A stretch of 64,000 nucleotides of DNA from Gymnorhina tibicen (lineage: Eukaryota; Chordata; Aves; Passeriformes; Artamidae). The notes under the pieces are model-generated. The model searched no databases. It was given only the letters and a program-made list of their open reading frames with translations, and was not told where the DNA came from. The translations under genes and the position numbers were made by a program. The stretch is taken from NCBI GenBank assembly GCA_013399875.1, contig VXAZ01018984.1:10157162-10221161 (forward strand), read 5' to 3'. Positions 49,115-62,061 of the stretch are shown here, in pieces (the stretch's first letter is position 1; every line of letters starts with the position of its first letter).

Positions 49115-50925
49115 TTGGTTACTCTTAACTGAAAGAGGACTTAGAGCATCAGCAAAGTGAAAATCACACAGTACCTACAGACAGCTCTGCCAAGTGACAT
49201 CTGGACTTAGTGATTTAACTACTAGCAGGGTGCTTGCATTTGAAACAACCCTGGTCCTCTTGATAAGGTGAGGCAGACTTGGAGAGGGGCATGTAGTACT
49301 ACTTCAGAAAAGTTGTGCTAATTATCAGGAGCTGCTCTTTTTTCAAAATTTGAGATCAGAATTTCTGCTTCTGTCATTCCATTGTTTTTACGGCAATTAT
49401 GGCTAAATTGCAAGACTTTCATTTCCATGCTGGAACTGTGTGGTTTGTGTGGCCCTAGGTGGAAGACATTAAGTTGTTAACCAGGCTTCCAGTACTCAGC
49501 AACTGAAACCCACAAAAAATATGCAAACTAAACTGCAAACAGGACTGGCGGAAAGCACAGTTTACAAACAAACAATCCTAAAGCAAAGGTATCTCCCCCC
49601 CCTTTCGTTGAGTGATAGTTCTGACATGTCTGCCACCAGACTGAATTGAAAGGGGAGGCTCAATCTGAATTTTTTGTGGGAAGCTACAATGACACAAACG
49701 GAAGTGCCTTCTCGCAATGCATCGCTATGCTGGAAATTCAACTGCTGTGTCAACTTCAAAAAACAATATTATAAATTCATTCAGAAAGGGACTCACCAAA
49801 TTAATGGAGACAGATCAATCAGGAGCTATTAAACACAGCAGTCTTAGGTGCACGGTTTTTGCCAAAAGTGGACAAGGTGTCCCAAAGGAAAAATCACACT
49901 ATGCATCTTTCATTCCTTAAGCTGTTTCCTAACCATCTGTCACAGGCCACTGCTGGAAACAGGACACAAAGTTCAGTCAATATTTTAACCAAGTCAGTAG
50001 GACACCTTTGCTGTCAGCCTCAGGTTTAAAATAAGCATGGTTGTGAATATAGTATGTGCCAAAGGAAGGCAAATAGCAGAGCTCCTGGCTCCCAAGTGAG
50101 CCAGAAAAGTAATTTTCTGCATGGAATGCTCCAAGTAATAAAGTATCTTTAAAGCTTTACTGGCAGTAATGAAACTCCTGCATTTTGGGGAAAATTTTGG
50201 GTTTTTAAACTGCCTCCAGAGAATAAACACGTCCTGGATTTTACCACATGGAGAAAAGTAAAGCATATCCTCTTTCAGTGACATTTTAGTCTACAGAAAA
50301 CAAGTTCCTGTCAGGCCAGCTCAGTTTTACAGTTACATATAATTCATTTTTCCTACTTGTACCACAACTCATAGTAATAGATAAGAATTAACAAGTATGT
50401 CACATTTTTGTCCTCCTACACTGAAGGGAGAACAACAGTGACATCAAACTGCATGCTGAAAACAGGTATCAGCATTTTCAAAAACATCCACCATGGTTTA
50501 TGAGTTACCTTTCTAATCCAGGCAGCTACAGAGAACTGCTCTAACTATGGCATTTCCAGCTTTGGACTGTGGCAAGGCACAAGAACATTTTCTGCAACAG
50601 TTACTTTCCTCTTGAGCATCTCATGCCACTAGAAAAAAGAAATAAGCTCTCTCAAGGGCTCATTGCAAAAGCCAGCCCATGCCACATTCCCCCTGCAGCA
50701 CAAGCCTATTGATTTTTCCAAATGTGTTAAGTCCTTCTTGCTGGGGCAGATAGGAACAGCTTTACAGGAAAACACAGTGAAGGGTTTTTTTAGGTGATCC
50801 TAAACATGGCAAACACAACACCAGCTTTTGGGAAAAGGCAAGGCACTGCAGGTTTGTGTGTCTCTTTTTACTGGAGTTCCATCTGGGCGACGCTGCCGAC
50901 TGCTGTATCGCAAAATGTCTCCTTC

Positions 50926-51085
50926 CACGTGTGTTCACCGCTGGAAGTTTGTTATACAACCATCTTATTACTGGCCGAGGGCAGATGGCAGCTGGAGGCC
51001 AGCACCTGGATAATGTGCACTTGCAAGTATTTGAGTTAGCATCCAATCATTTCAGCCAGGAAGGAGGTGGGAACAGGCCCAGCTG
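50926..51085. promoter_or_regulatory. Candidate regulatory segment: E-box cluster
   Basis: Six E-boxes (CANNTG) of strong types lie within 160 bases: CACGTG 50926-50931, CAGATG 50982-50987, CAGCTG 50989-50994, CACCTG 51003-51008, CACTTG 51018-51023 and CAGCTG 51080-51085. The sequence around them is mixed in composition and has no simple repeat or mobile element. Such a cluster suits binding by basic helix-loop-helix factors in an enhancer; function is inferred. Confidence 0.35.
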
Positions 51086-54000
51086 TTAAACCTTTCCAGA
51101 GCCTATCTGGAAAGAATACACACACAGCCGGTGGAGCTCCCAAACACTCCTGTGTGTGTGATCCGCAGCCTGCTGCAGGGAAATGTGCGGCCACATTCCC
51201 TCAGCAGAGCAGCCTTGCACAAAACAGGGAAAGCAGGATGCCTAAAAGCCAGGGATGGCACTGGATTCAGGGAGTTTGCAGCCCGGGTGGACTGGAGCTG
51301 TTCTTACTGTGCCTCTGGCATACCATCTCCCCAAGGGAGCACATCATCCTGCTGCATCTTCCTAATATCTGCCAGTTCTCTGTCACTGAGGAGTTCCCTT
51401 TTCCAAGGCAAAATTCCTAAGCCACACATTCCTTTCCCTGCCGCTTTCTAGAACCTCTGCAGCAAAATCTAGACCACAATAGATTGTCCCTGTGTTGCTT
51501 AATGACAAAGCAAAAACAACAACAGCAACACATACAAAAAACCCCAACTTTGGTGAAAGGAAGAAAAAAACCTCAACAAACTTAAGTTTTTTAAGCTGTC
51601 AATGGCTGTTTATTCCATGTGTAACAATGTGGCAAGAGTGGAACAGACCAAATGCCACAGGGCTGAAGTTGATGGAAAACAAGAACTCAGTCCTCAGTGT
51701 TCACTGAAATTTGTAAAAAAACCCAAACCACTAGGTCTCACTAGATGACCAAAACAAAAGATTTAAGTAGCAGCTTTTCTGAATTGTCTCTGTTTCTACA
51801 AGGCCAAAACTCAACTGAATTATTTTTCTGTAAAATATCACAGATATAAGAAAGGTAGGGAAGCCCTGTGATTGCATTTTCTACCCCAGCACTCCTCACA
51901 CAGACATGAAGACCAGCACGGATTTTGGCAGACTATCAGGAAGTGACAGAAAATTTTCTCTGCCTTTCTTCCTTTCATGTCACCCCAGAGCCTTCTGCTA
52001 ACACCTGAGCTGAACATTGGACCAGTGCTACGGCAAACCCCATCCAGAGAGCAGAAGTCTTTCTTTTCTTGTCTGGTTGAGTACTGATGTTTACAAAGGG
52101 ACGTTGCTGCACAGAACTGCAAGCTTATTTTCTTTCCCACTTAGTCTTCTGCAGTTAAAAGGCCTTTACAGCTAATTGTCTCAAGGGAGAGCTCAGACTA
52201 CAAACTCGAAAACATGAACTGCCCTGTCCAACACAACAATTCCAGAAACTCCCATTTCTGTCCACTGTAGTAAGGGAGCAGCATGGGGTGAACTGGAAAG
52301 ACCAAAACCACTGCATTAAGAGAAGCAACCAATAAAACTGATACATGCACAGCAGTCACCTCACAGAGCAGCTGGAAAGGAGGAACTATAATGTTTAGGA
52401 CAAAACCTATAGATTTTAACAGCATTTTGGGTTGACCGCTTCAGATCCAGGAGAAGCTGTTTCAGTGCCCCAGGAGTTCAGTTGCTTTTGAGTAATAGTT
52501 TCACTGTCCTCTGGCACATTCCTGTGAGGATGCTCCTCTATCTACTGCTGGCCACTCCCTCTCCAAGGAGACACTGGTAGGCACAACTGAAAGGATGCCT
52601 TTACTATCTGCAATCTCCATTCTAAGGTTACAGTTCAGCTTTGGAAAAAAAACCCTCAAACCAACCCTAAACAAATGCACCAGGGAGCTAGGAATCTCTT
52701 CTACTGCAAGCAAACCAAGCTCAGCTGCAGCCAGCAATGCAGATGCATTAACCAACATGGTGCTCCAGAACTGCTGGAAAATGTTAGTGCTCTAATAGTG
52801 CCAGTAATAGTTACCACTGAGCACAGCTCAGCAATGCTGGGGAAATCCTCAGAAGCTGTTATAAAATGGCAAAAATAAAGCCTCTGAAAACTGACACAGC
52901 ACAGGGAAGAAACCAGGATTTTAAGGCAGAAGTATTCTCAAACATCATTAAGACCTGTACAAACGTCCTTACAAACTCTAGTCCCAGCACTGCAAGGCAC
53001 AGCACTTGGCAACAGGACAGCCAGCAAGTGATCTCACTGCAAACACCTCATGCTGCCAAGGCATATTATTCCCGTGCTGACACATGCCAATTCTGCTGCA
53101 AATTCCTTTAGGGGGCAGGAAGGCAGACCTAAGCCATAGTTCAAGCTTATCTGTATTAAAACAAACACATATCTACACTCCAGCATTTCTAAAAAGCTGA
53201 GCCTCTCTTGTTCAAACCTAGAAAAACTCTAAAATTAAAGGCAAGGCGTAGGACTGAGTTGCCTCGAGGTTAATTTAACTAGGGACACAACCATACAACT
53301 TCTAGTGCAATGAAGTCATAGCCTCAAGAGCACAGAAGAGGAAAGGTTGGTTGGGTTGTATTCAATCCAGAATTAATCCCGTTCTGGCAGAACACCTAGA
53401 ATTTCACATGAATACCCACCTTGGGAGCCATACGAGGGGCAGGGTTAGTGCAACAAGCGCACAGAACCAGGAGCGTGTTTGTGCACAGTAGAAGTGCAGT
53501 TGGAGGAGGTTACGTCGGAGGGTAGAAGCGAACACCTCATCTCTCAGTCCTGGAGTTTACCGGAGATAACCAACAGCACCCACAGCACAAGCCGAGAGAA
53601 GAGAAGCAGCTCCCAGCTGCCGAGAGCTGCCTCAGTGCCGGTGTCTGCTCAGCAATGCTATCGCTCATGCTGCCATGAGACAGCTGTGCACAGCTGTGCA
53701 GGGACAGCTGGACAGCACCACCTCCACTGAGAAACAATGGCCAAGGAAAAGCAGCAAATCTGTTACAAAATCTAATTCTTCCTTTTGTATCATTTTCGCA
53801 TTTCACACAAATGTGAAAGCATCATCTGTTGCTGAAGAAGTCATTCATATCCAAACGTTTTTGTGCAGCACATGGCTCAAACAGTTACTGCTGTTACACC
53901 TTATGACTACTTTGCACCACAGTTACAACCCCCACAAAACACTGGTAAATCACCAGTTTAATGAAGACAAAAAGAGACATTCATGTAGCCTTGTCACACT

Positions 54001-57000
54001 CACAAACTTTAAATAACACTGAGGATGATTTGGGGCTACTTTAGCAATAATTAAAGGAATACTAGATTCTTGTTGGGGAATTTACCTTAAAATGCCATAA
54101 AACTGTCAGTGCTTGAATCTAGCTGTCAATTTTTATTTCTCCCCAAATGACCTCTGAAAAACCCTCATGGCCTGAGGTAGAAAAAAATTAAAAAGAATCA
54201 AACCTCAGTTCTGCCCTTGCTGCCCACCTCCCCCCTGTACCCTATGCCTGAGCTGGTGGGGTACAGGGAAGACACCTCTACTGATGAAGCAATAAACACT
54301 TAAGAGACCGTTCTAAGCTTTTTCTTTTTTTACCCAAGCAATCTGGGGTGCATCTGTCCCCCGATGTCAGCCTGCAAATTTCTCCCTCATTTTTAGGGAA
54401 TGTACTCAAGGATGAATTTTCCAGGTTCAGGGAAACTTTGAAGCAGCATCTCCACCTCTGGACACTGGCAGTCACAATTGCCTCACTGTGCAGGAGCACT
54501 CTCACTTCAAACACACTATATGAACTGAGGGAGGCCACATAGTGAAATCAATTTACCAACTCAAACATCTCTTGTATCAAAAAACCTCTCTGGCACTGAA
54601 GAGCACAGCTGTGCAGTGATAACACCTACAGAGAGTTTCCTTCTGGCACTGAAGCCCCCAGTGGACAGCACAGGCAGACCAAAGCCCTCCTGCGACTTCC
54701 CGGTGCTGTCTCCAGCTGTTTAATGTCACTGCAGTGGCACAACAGCAACTCCCATTAAGGGTTCATCTGCACTTTCCTGGTGGCTAATCCACTACACCAA
54801 CATGTTTGGACTACTTCCTACTGGAGAAACGCTGATAAACAAGGGAAGAGCAGTCAGCAGTGATTTTGCAATCGTGTTACACCAGTTCTGTTTAGAACAC
54901 GGCTGATGTGTGGGTGAGCTGCAGGAGCCCCAGCGACACACAAGCTTTAAACTGAAGAGTGAACACACGTTTCAAAGTAGTTCCAAACTCATTTATGTTT
55001 GATCTGCATTTCTCTACATCCCACACAGAGTCAAGAAGCTGAGACATTAGTTCCTCAGAAACTTTATTTTCATTTAAACTACAGAAATAAAGTAGTACCT
55101 TCCAATTTCCCGTTATATTTTCTGCGTATTTGTACGGCTCAGGGCGAGATGCACGAGGATAAACTACCCTGTACATATGGAGGAAGATAAGGCTCAAAAA
55201 CTAGCTTTACTTCAAAGAATGCCAAACCTTACCTATGAGGTTGGCTCCAACTCTTTGATAACATTAATAGGCACAACATAGGAAAAAAGATTGATCTAAA
55301 CTACCTATTGTAAGCAAAATCCAATAATTCATTACAGAAAGTCAAAGAAACCTTTTAGAGATAACAAAACAGTTTTCTACTTGAAAAAATAGATGAGTCA
55401 TTTTTGCTTTATATACGATATATTCACACACACTTTCAAGTATCATTTTCACTATTATCATACTTACATGGCTAGAGATAAAAAATGAAATCCCGTAAGC
55501 AGATTATTATGCCAAAGAAGTCACACACGGTCTTTATCTGGGTTTAACAACACCTGGAATTCTCCACGGTATCACAGTGACTAAAAAAGCAGTGACTAGA
55601 CTCAGCGTAATTTTTCCCTTTATTAAACATGTTTTAGTAAGGCTTGAAAAGCATCAGGATTTAGAAAAATGGAGACAAGAAAAGCATAGGCAGTCATAAA
55701 CCCCACGCAGTCATAAACCCCACAAATTCACAGCTAAGTTTGTCACACGCTCAGTACTAGCAGGGAATTAAAAAAAAAATAAGTCTTGAGTTATGTTTGG
55801 TTAGCAGGCAAACTGATACCAACAGGCAGACTCCAGCTAGGGATGTTTTTACATTTAAGGCATCACACAAAATAACAAGTTAATGCTGGGAAGCATAACA
55901 ATCATCATGTGCACAGCCATAGTTCACATTTAGCTCTGGACATCAGAACCTGCTGCATTTCAAAACAGAAAGGCTAGGAGGGAATCCCATAGTCTTTTGG
56001 GAAAGTGCCGGGCAGCCACCAGGCAAGAGGAAGAGTGACCGTGGTTTTTATCACTGGGGAAGGAATTTAAGTGCTTATTAAAGGCCTTGCTGCAGTGCCA
56101 GAGCCAGACACCTGAAAACAAATTCTGGCAGAATACAAAAGTTTTAAGAGCTAAAAGACAGCAAATCTGTTCAAGCAGCTGCAGTGAATGGGTGTCCAGA
56201 AAGAGATCAAAAATGGCAAGCCTTTGAGATTGAGCTGCTTCTGGAGCTCTGAAGCGATGATGGAGAGGTCCAGCAGGTGCATTCCATAGAACTGCTTGCT
56301 AATGCACTCTGCACTTCTGCCCGCCAAAGAATTTAGATGGACGGGTATGAAACGTCTCAAAGTGAAATAGTTATACCTATTTCCTTACTGGTCATGTCAT
56401 TTCCATTTGCCTGTTTCTTGCCCAATGGGAAAAGGCACAAATACTGCATTAAAAAAAGATTATTTTAAGACCTAAGTAAAACCTATTCACAAAAACAATT
56501 TGCAGAAACCACTGACTGTTTTAATAAGAGGGCAAAGTCACCTAAAACTTAAGTGCCAGGGAGCCTGAAAGCTTTATGGTTTTAACTATCATGCTCAACT
56601 GTTGGTAGAGTACTTGAGTGCAGGATATTCTTAAAAACTAGTTTTAAAACCATCAGGCCTAGACTAAAAATAAAGCTTCTTGGAAACATGGGAGGTCACA
56701 TATCAAAGGGAAGATCCATGTCACTTTCAGAGACTAAAATGCAATGTTTAGGATTTTTTTTGCATTTAGTAAGGGTCCCAGAATGGAGTCCAGAGTTCTT
56801 TTCCCAAGCAATTTACAAAGAAAGGATTCCATTAGGTAGATGGAAGTTTTGAGTTCACTCCAAGTTTGGCTAAAAGCCACTACTCCAAATTTCCACAATT
56901 TGGGTAACATTAAAGTTAAGTTTCCTGAGCTAGAGACAACTTGATACACAAGACAGTGACAGCGCAGCAGGACAAACAGAAGTGACAATGAAAAGCATTG

Positions 57001-59174
57001 CACAGCCCAAGACTTGTATTACACTCAGAAACTGCCAATTCACACATATTCCTCATCTGTTGCCCCATCTTCACAGGCTGTATTTTGGCACATTCTTACA
57101 CCTCTTCTAACATAGCAATTTCTGCTGTCTTTCCTTGCTCTGCTGGTTTTGTACAACATAACCCCACTTCTGAATAGACGCTTTAGACATTTACTCTCTA
57201 GCCTTCCCAGGCTTATTAAAACCATACATTGACAACAGCCACCCCTTTAGCTGGGAGTTTAATGACACTGAATATTTTGCATCAATATGAGATACTTCAA
57301 CATTTACTGCTTTGTCCTCTCCTGAGCCTGCGGCTGTTATATTAATACGCAGAACAGAGAGCTCTCAGCTTTCTCCCTTTGCACACAAATACAAACTACA
57401 CCATTATAATCAGAAGAACATTAGTATGCAGCACAAAGTGATTTGCAAGCTGGAAAAAACAAGGTTCATGGTCACTTGCTTCTTCTAAAAGTGAATTAAA
57501 GGCATAGGCTGTATGTTTGATAAAGCAACCACGCCAGCTAATTTCCTCTCAAGTCTTCTAGAAACACTGCAATTGTTATGTGAACAGCAAAGAGCCTCAT
57601 ATCAACCTGCCTGCAGTTTCCATACTACAGTGCAAGTTAGCTTGCTGCTTAAATAGTTTCAGGCTCAAAAACCTGAGGCCATACCAAAAAAACCTATCAG
57701 TCACTTTTCTAGATGAACAAAATGCTGCTAGCCTAAATAATACTCTGGTCAGTCTTGTAGTGAAATGAAACAAACACAGCACTATGTAGTTCTCACAACA
57801 GCACTCAGATTAATCTGAATGCTCTTTGCAAAAGGGCAGCACCACCAGCGTTTCCCAATGACACTCCTTTGAGTGAGCCTGGCCGCTGTGCTCCCAAATT
57901 ACATACACGCAGCCACCACTCAGGAAGCTGATTCATCTTTACATTCCCAAGCATGCAAGCATTACTGGTGATTAGCTGAAGCTGGAAAACAGGCATGGAC
58001 TGCTATATTCTACTATCAATGGACCTATTAAACAAACATGACTTGCTTTGCACACCTGCTGAATCAAGACAGGCAACCAGTTATGCAAGAATCCACAGAA
58101 ACCAGCACACAAATAGCCATGACAGCTCTCTCCACGTTCACCAGCTATCCTGGTTAGTGACCAATACTGAAGGCATAGTATCTTTAGATAGAGATGTCTA
58201 CTCTTAAGTGTTTTTATTAAACAGCCATAATAATGGATCCAGACATTTTTGGCATAGTCTGATATGCTCCTTATGACACACTTCTGATCAAATGTGCAAG
58301 GCAAGTGTTCAAGTCTATTTCAGCACACAGACACTTCAGTGCCTTCAACAGGCAGGTTCAACTGAAGCTTCACTGCCAGTGACTAAACTTGCTTTAATAA
58401 GTTATCACAAAGATCAAAACCCCAATAAGCACCTGCCTTAACACTTGGCTGAAGAAAGGCTCCATAGCCCTGGCAAGATCTTTAAGTACATCACACACTA
58501 AAAAAAAAAAAAGCAAGAAACTAGCAATTAAGCACCGATTTTGTGCTGCATGCTCTGCTTTAAAAGAGTGGAAAGAAAAAGCCTGTCATCTTTTGCTCAA
58601 AATACATGAAATTGAACCCTCAAAATCTCTTCCATCCTATAAACTTCCAAGTTAACTTACAGCTCTCCTGGAGTAACTTTCAAACAATGAAACAAACCTT
58701 CAGTTAGTGAGACATATGTAATAGCACGCTATCTAGATACTCATACTTTTATTTTGTAGCTATGTCTCTGGTATGCTCTACTTGTACTTTATATAGGCAT
58801 TATATCCTTAGAGCAGAATCACTTAGTAAAGCACTCTCAGTGTAGCTCCTACCTGAAACTAAACAGCTTTCTGTGTACCCTTGAAATTCTTGGTTGGGCA
58901 TAAAACAGAAGTCAAAAGAGAAACAACACAAACCATGATCAGTTAGACCAACCACTAAGAAAGAACAGTAGCCACATCGATATAATTTCACTTTGATTTA
59001 GGGTGCTATCTAATAGGTTTATTAAAAGTTTCAATAGACTATAGCTCCAGACTTTATCTTTCTTGGAAGACACTACAATAGAAGCCACAGTAGAGACTGC
59101 CTTGTCACAAGAGGTACAAATACTTGCTGTATAGATGGAGAAATAAAAGGACAAATCTAGTTGTCTAAAAGACA
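51086..59174. other. Intergenic sequence, last part (to EIF4E 3' end)
   Basis: Unique A/T-rich DNA with a GC-richer stretch at about 53440-53720 (tandem CAGCTGTGCA at 53681-53700) and a 17-bp tandem duplication at 55690-55723. No CR1 copy, exon or RNA gene was recognised. EIF4E transcripts using more distal poly(A) signals (AATAAA on the minus strand at 59018-59023, 58748-58753 or 58213-58218) could extend into its right end. Confidence 0.55.
55690..55723. repeat. Perfect 17-bp tandem duplication
   Basis: GCAGTCATAAACCCCAC occurs at 55690-55706 and directly again at 55707-55723 without mismatch. A small, probably recent duplication. Confidence 0.9.
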
Positions 59175-60101
59175 ATTCACTGTACACATTTTATTTACAG
59201 TTTTGTACACTGTCTTAGTATGAATGGGACCGCTTTTCTACTTGAGCCATTTTAACCAAAGCAAAATAACCTAAGTAATACAAAGTGTTAAAATACAGCA
59301 TAAGATACAAAAACAGACATACTATTTCTAGTAAGGAATGTAAATTATGGTGTTACATTAAAAAAAAAAATCCACATTTATGTTGAGGAAATCACACAAA
59401 AAGATCACTGATTTGACTGAAATGCATAAATTGGTAGCAAAGCTTTGATGTTACAAAAAACCAAAAAATTACCAAATAATGCACAAAATTAATGTTTATT
59501 CCACCTTTGTCATATTCCCAGATTCTTCACCAAATGTTACATGAGCAAAAACAAAGTGAAATCAAAATATCACTAATGTTATCAAACAGGGAAAACAAAT
59601 AAATTAATCTAGCAGCCATCAGCACAGGTTACAGCAAAGATGATGCTGTATAAAAAAATTGCTAGAAAACTGTATGCACCTTACTCTTTTCCAAACCAGC
59701 AAAATCTTACTGCATACAATGCAAATGTAAAACAGAGTAATTTCCTGCAGGTACAGAAATGCAACTTCTTTTCTGAATACTGTGGATAAACAAATTATTT
59801 TTTTCCAATAGTAATGTTTCTACCAAGCTATTACAGAGTGGGCCAGAAACACACTTATGGATTTGGGGGGGTGAAGTGTACTAAAATTCCGATTGGTAAC
59901 GGTTACTTCGGCCAAAATAGAAAAATTGAACATAGAAGTACAAGACAAAGGCAAATGAGACTTCTCACAAATCTTAGCAACATTTAGATGGAAATCAAAT
60001 TTAAATGTAGTCCACTCTGCTTTTGTAGAGGCTTTGGTTCAGCTCCCAATCTCGATTGCTTGACGCAGTCTCCTATGAAAGAATACTCAGAAGGTGTCGT
60101 C
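59175..60101 (-). other. EIF4E: EIF4E 3' untranslated region (end inferred)
   Basis: The transcript strand after the EIF4E stop is A/U-rich, with several U runs, as expected for this message. An AATAAA on the minus strand at 59195-59190 is preceded by TGTACAAAACTG and followed by TGTGTACAGTGAATTGTC, a good poly(A) signal setting with upstream UGUA and downstream GU-rich elements. Cleavage near 59170-59180 would give a 3' UTR of about 925 bases. A weaker proximal AATAAA lies at 59500-59495, and others lie beyond this end, so alternative 3' ends are likely. Confidence 0.6.
59190..59195 (-). terminator. EIF4E: EIF4E poly(A) signal candidate (AATAAA)
   Basis: Canonical hexamer on the minus strand, with a UGUA-type motif upstream and a GU-rich stretch 1-25 bases downstream. 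It is the best-placed of several AATAAA copies after the stop codon. Confidence 0.55.
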
Positions 60102-60216
60102 TTAAACAACAAACCTATTTTTAGTGGTGGAGCCGCTCTTAGTAGCTGTGTCTGCATGGGACTGATAACCAATCACTATCTTTGGAGGAAGTCCTAATCT
60201 TTCCTTGTATACTCTC
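60102..60216 (-). CDS. EIF4E: EIF4E terminal coding exon (C-terminus)
   Basis: After a pyrimidine-rich acceptor (CTTTTCCTCTCCAG, AG at 60218-60217) the exon completes a split Gly codon and then encodes RVYKERLGLPPKIVIGYQSH through to TKNRFVV and a TAA stop at 60104-60102. With the human numbering this is residues 181-217. It contains Ser209 in the SGSTTK motif, the site phosphorylated by MNK kinases. The first base joins GG from the preceding exon, so the splice phase fits exactly. eIF4E binds the mRNA 5' cap and, with eIF4G, recruits ribosomes in the cytoplasm; a nuclear pool helps mRNA export. Every codon fits canonical eIF4E, and the adjoining exon with matching phase rules out a processed pseudogene. 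Confidence 0.98.
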
Positions 60217-62061
60217 CTGGAGAGGAAAAGAAATAGAACAGTTTAAGCAAAGTCCTTAGGAAGGAATTAGTATCAGGACACCTGCTTTTAAGATCTGTGA
60301 ACACCATCAAAGCACTGCCTACTTAGAAACAATGTCTCAGATATAAATAAAGGACTTGAAATATGATTTTTCTAGTGTATTGCATCTAAAACCCACCTTC
60401 AGTTTTGTAAAATGACTTACCACGTAATAGGACAAGCTCTTGCAAAAAATAATTAACAGGCCTAAATAAATGCAAAATGTAGGGACTCTATACTGCAGTT
60501 GTGTGAGTATCACTAATAACAGAAAGCTGTATTTCCACATACAGAAACAAAACAGCTATGGAGAACTCATGGTTCGCAATTCCAGAACTACTAGGATGAT
60601 AAAGTCACCTGAACCAAAGAAAACAGCAATTCCCCAGAACAGTCAGTTTTAATCACCACACATACTTGGTTGCACAGAGTTGCTGTCTTTCCTTTAACTA
60701 CTGGTAGAAAGCAGACCCCCACAGACCTGCTCACAGTCACCTTACCCAACAGAAGCTTTTAGAAAAACCAGCTTGTATTTTATGTGTTAAGAGAAAAACG
60801 CAGCCGTACCTGTCTTAAGACACAAACACACACACAGTGTTCCTTAGCACAGAGTGAGATTCAAGTCACTAATGGCCACTCCTATCTGGAGTTCGGGTAA
60901 TAGGGGGGGCAGTGGTCAACATAGCTTACCTTGGTCCTTGTGTCAGTTAGCAAAAATCTTAACCTTTTCACAGCTCCCTAAAGGACTCAACTCCTTAATG
61001 ATTAATACCATTCTAAAACGCTGTCTGACACTTACTAGGTTTACTGCAACGTTCTGGTAGCAGAAGATGAATACCATAGTTTTTCTTGTTCATAATTAAA
61101 CACCATTTAAGCCTGAAAACATGACTGTATAATAAAATTGTTAGTAGAAGGCAGACACAGATTCTTAAAGGCCCAAGTAAGGCATGTGTCGAAAGAGCCA
61201 TCAGGTAGTGAAAAAAGTTAGTAAGTTCAAGTTCGGCTTAAGACAGATGCATTAAGCCAGGAAGACAAGTATTTTCATTGGTTTGCATAAGGTAAGTGGC
61301 CTACAATGATAAATTTAACAGCAAGTTATTCCAAAGCATCAGTACTACAGAATCCAATAAATACTTGTGTAATTAGTAATTGTAATTATGTAATTGTGTA
61401 AATAGTAACTGTGTAATTAGTAATACTTGCTAAACAGTAGAGCACAACATGCTTATCCCTTAGCACAGACTCATGATAATCTGAGATAACTACTGTTGCT
61501 TACTAAAACAAAGACTACAGACAGGTCAAATAACCCATGAATCTCAGCATTGTTCTATCTGTACTTCAAGAGAGGTAAAAGGTAGGAAAACACCTGTAGA
61601 GTTTCACAGCACATCACTGTGCAGCTTTTTCTTTTCAAATTTAACTACATCCTCATGTGCTTAAGACTTGCAGCACCTTTCCTCTCTTATTTGTAAGCAT
61701 CACTTTTCCTGGAAAAAGGTCTTATCAATGCTCTACTCTTACTGACTACCCACCTTTGCAAACTGCCAGGCTGGAACAGATGGCACATTACCTACAGTTG
61801 TTAATTACAATGCCTCATTGTGAAATGAGAATTTTTGCCAAGATTTGTGAATGGGCATGTGTTAGTAACTACTCCGTACTGCGCTCTACCTTCACTGTAG
61901 TTTAGAAATGAAGAATTGAACACAATTTGGCACTGTTACTTAACCTTGGGATACAGCTCTGCACAGGCTCCACTTGCCTGAAATGCCTTCTCTATCAAGC
62001 TAATTGGCTTTACAGGCATGGTTACACTTCATACAGTCAAGGCACCGACCACATTACTTAC
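60217..62061 (-). other. EIF4E: EIF4E last intron
   Basis: This 1845-base GT-AG intron starts with GTAAGT (62061-62056) and ends with TCTCCAG. It is A/T-rich. At about 61365-61432 it holds a degenerate tandem of TGTAATTAGTAATTG-type units. I see no repeat element or other gene inside it. Confidence 0.95.
61365..61432. repeat. Degenerate tandem repeat, TGTAATTAGTAA-type units
   Basis: TTGTGTAATTAGTAATTG, TAATTATGTAATTGTG, AAATAGTAACTG and TGTAATTAGTAATACTTG follow one another. The units are imperfect and of uneven length, in the last EIF4E intron. Confidence 0.7.

Larger units (their letters stand above)
38932..50920. other. Intergenic sequence, middle part
   Basis: Mostly unique A/T-rich DNA. 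It holds one CR1 fragment (43494-43696), an A12 run near 43180, and a GC-richer segment at 48.66-49.12 kb with an AP-1 site and an octamer. A segment near 46.69-46.98 kb is open on both strands, without a recognisable protein, and is followed by a donor-like AAGGTAAG near 47.0 kb. I see no supported exon and no RNA gene. Confidence 0.55.

Noticed and set aside
54764..54780. CCTGGTGGC considered as a second CTCF site
   Set aside because: The minus-strand reading CCACCAGGAAAG lacks the required GGC end of the core motif.
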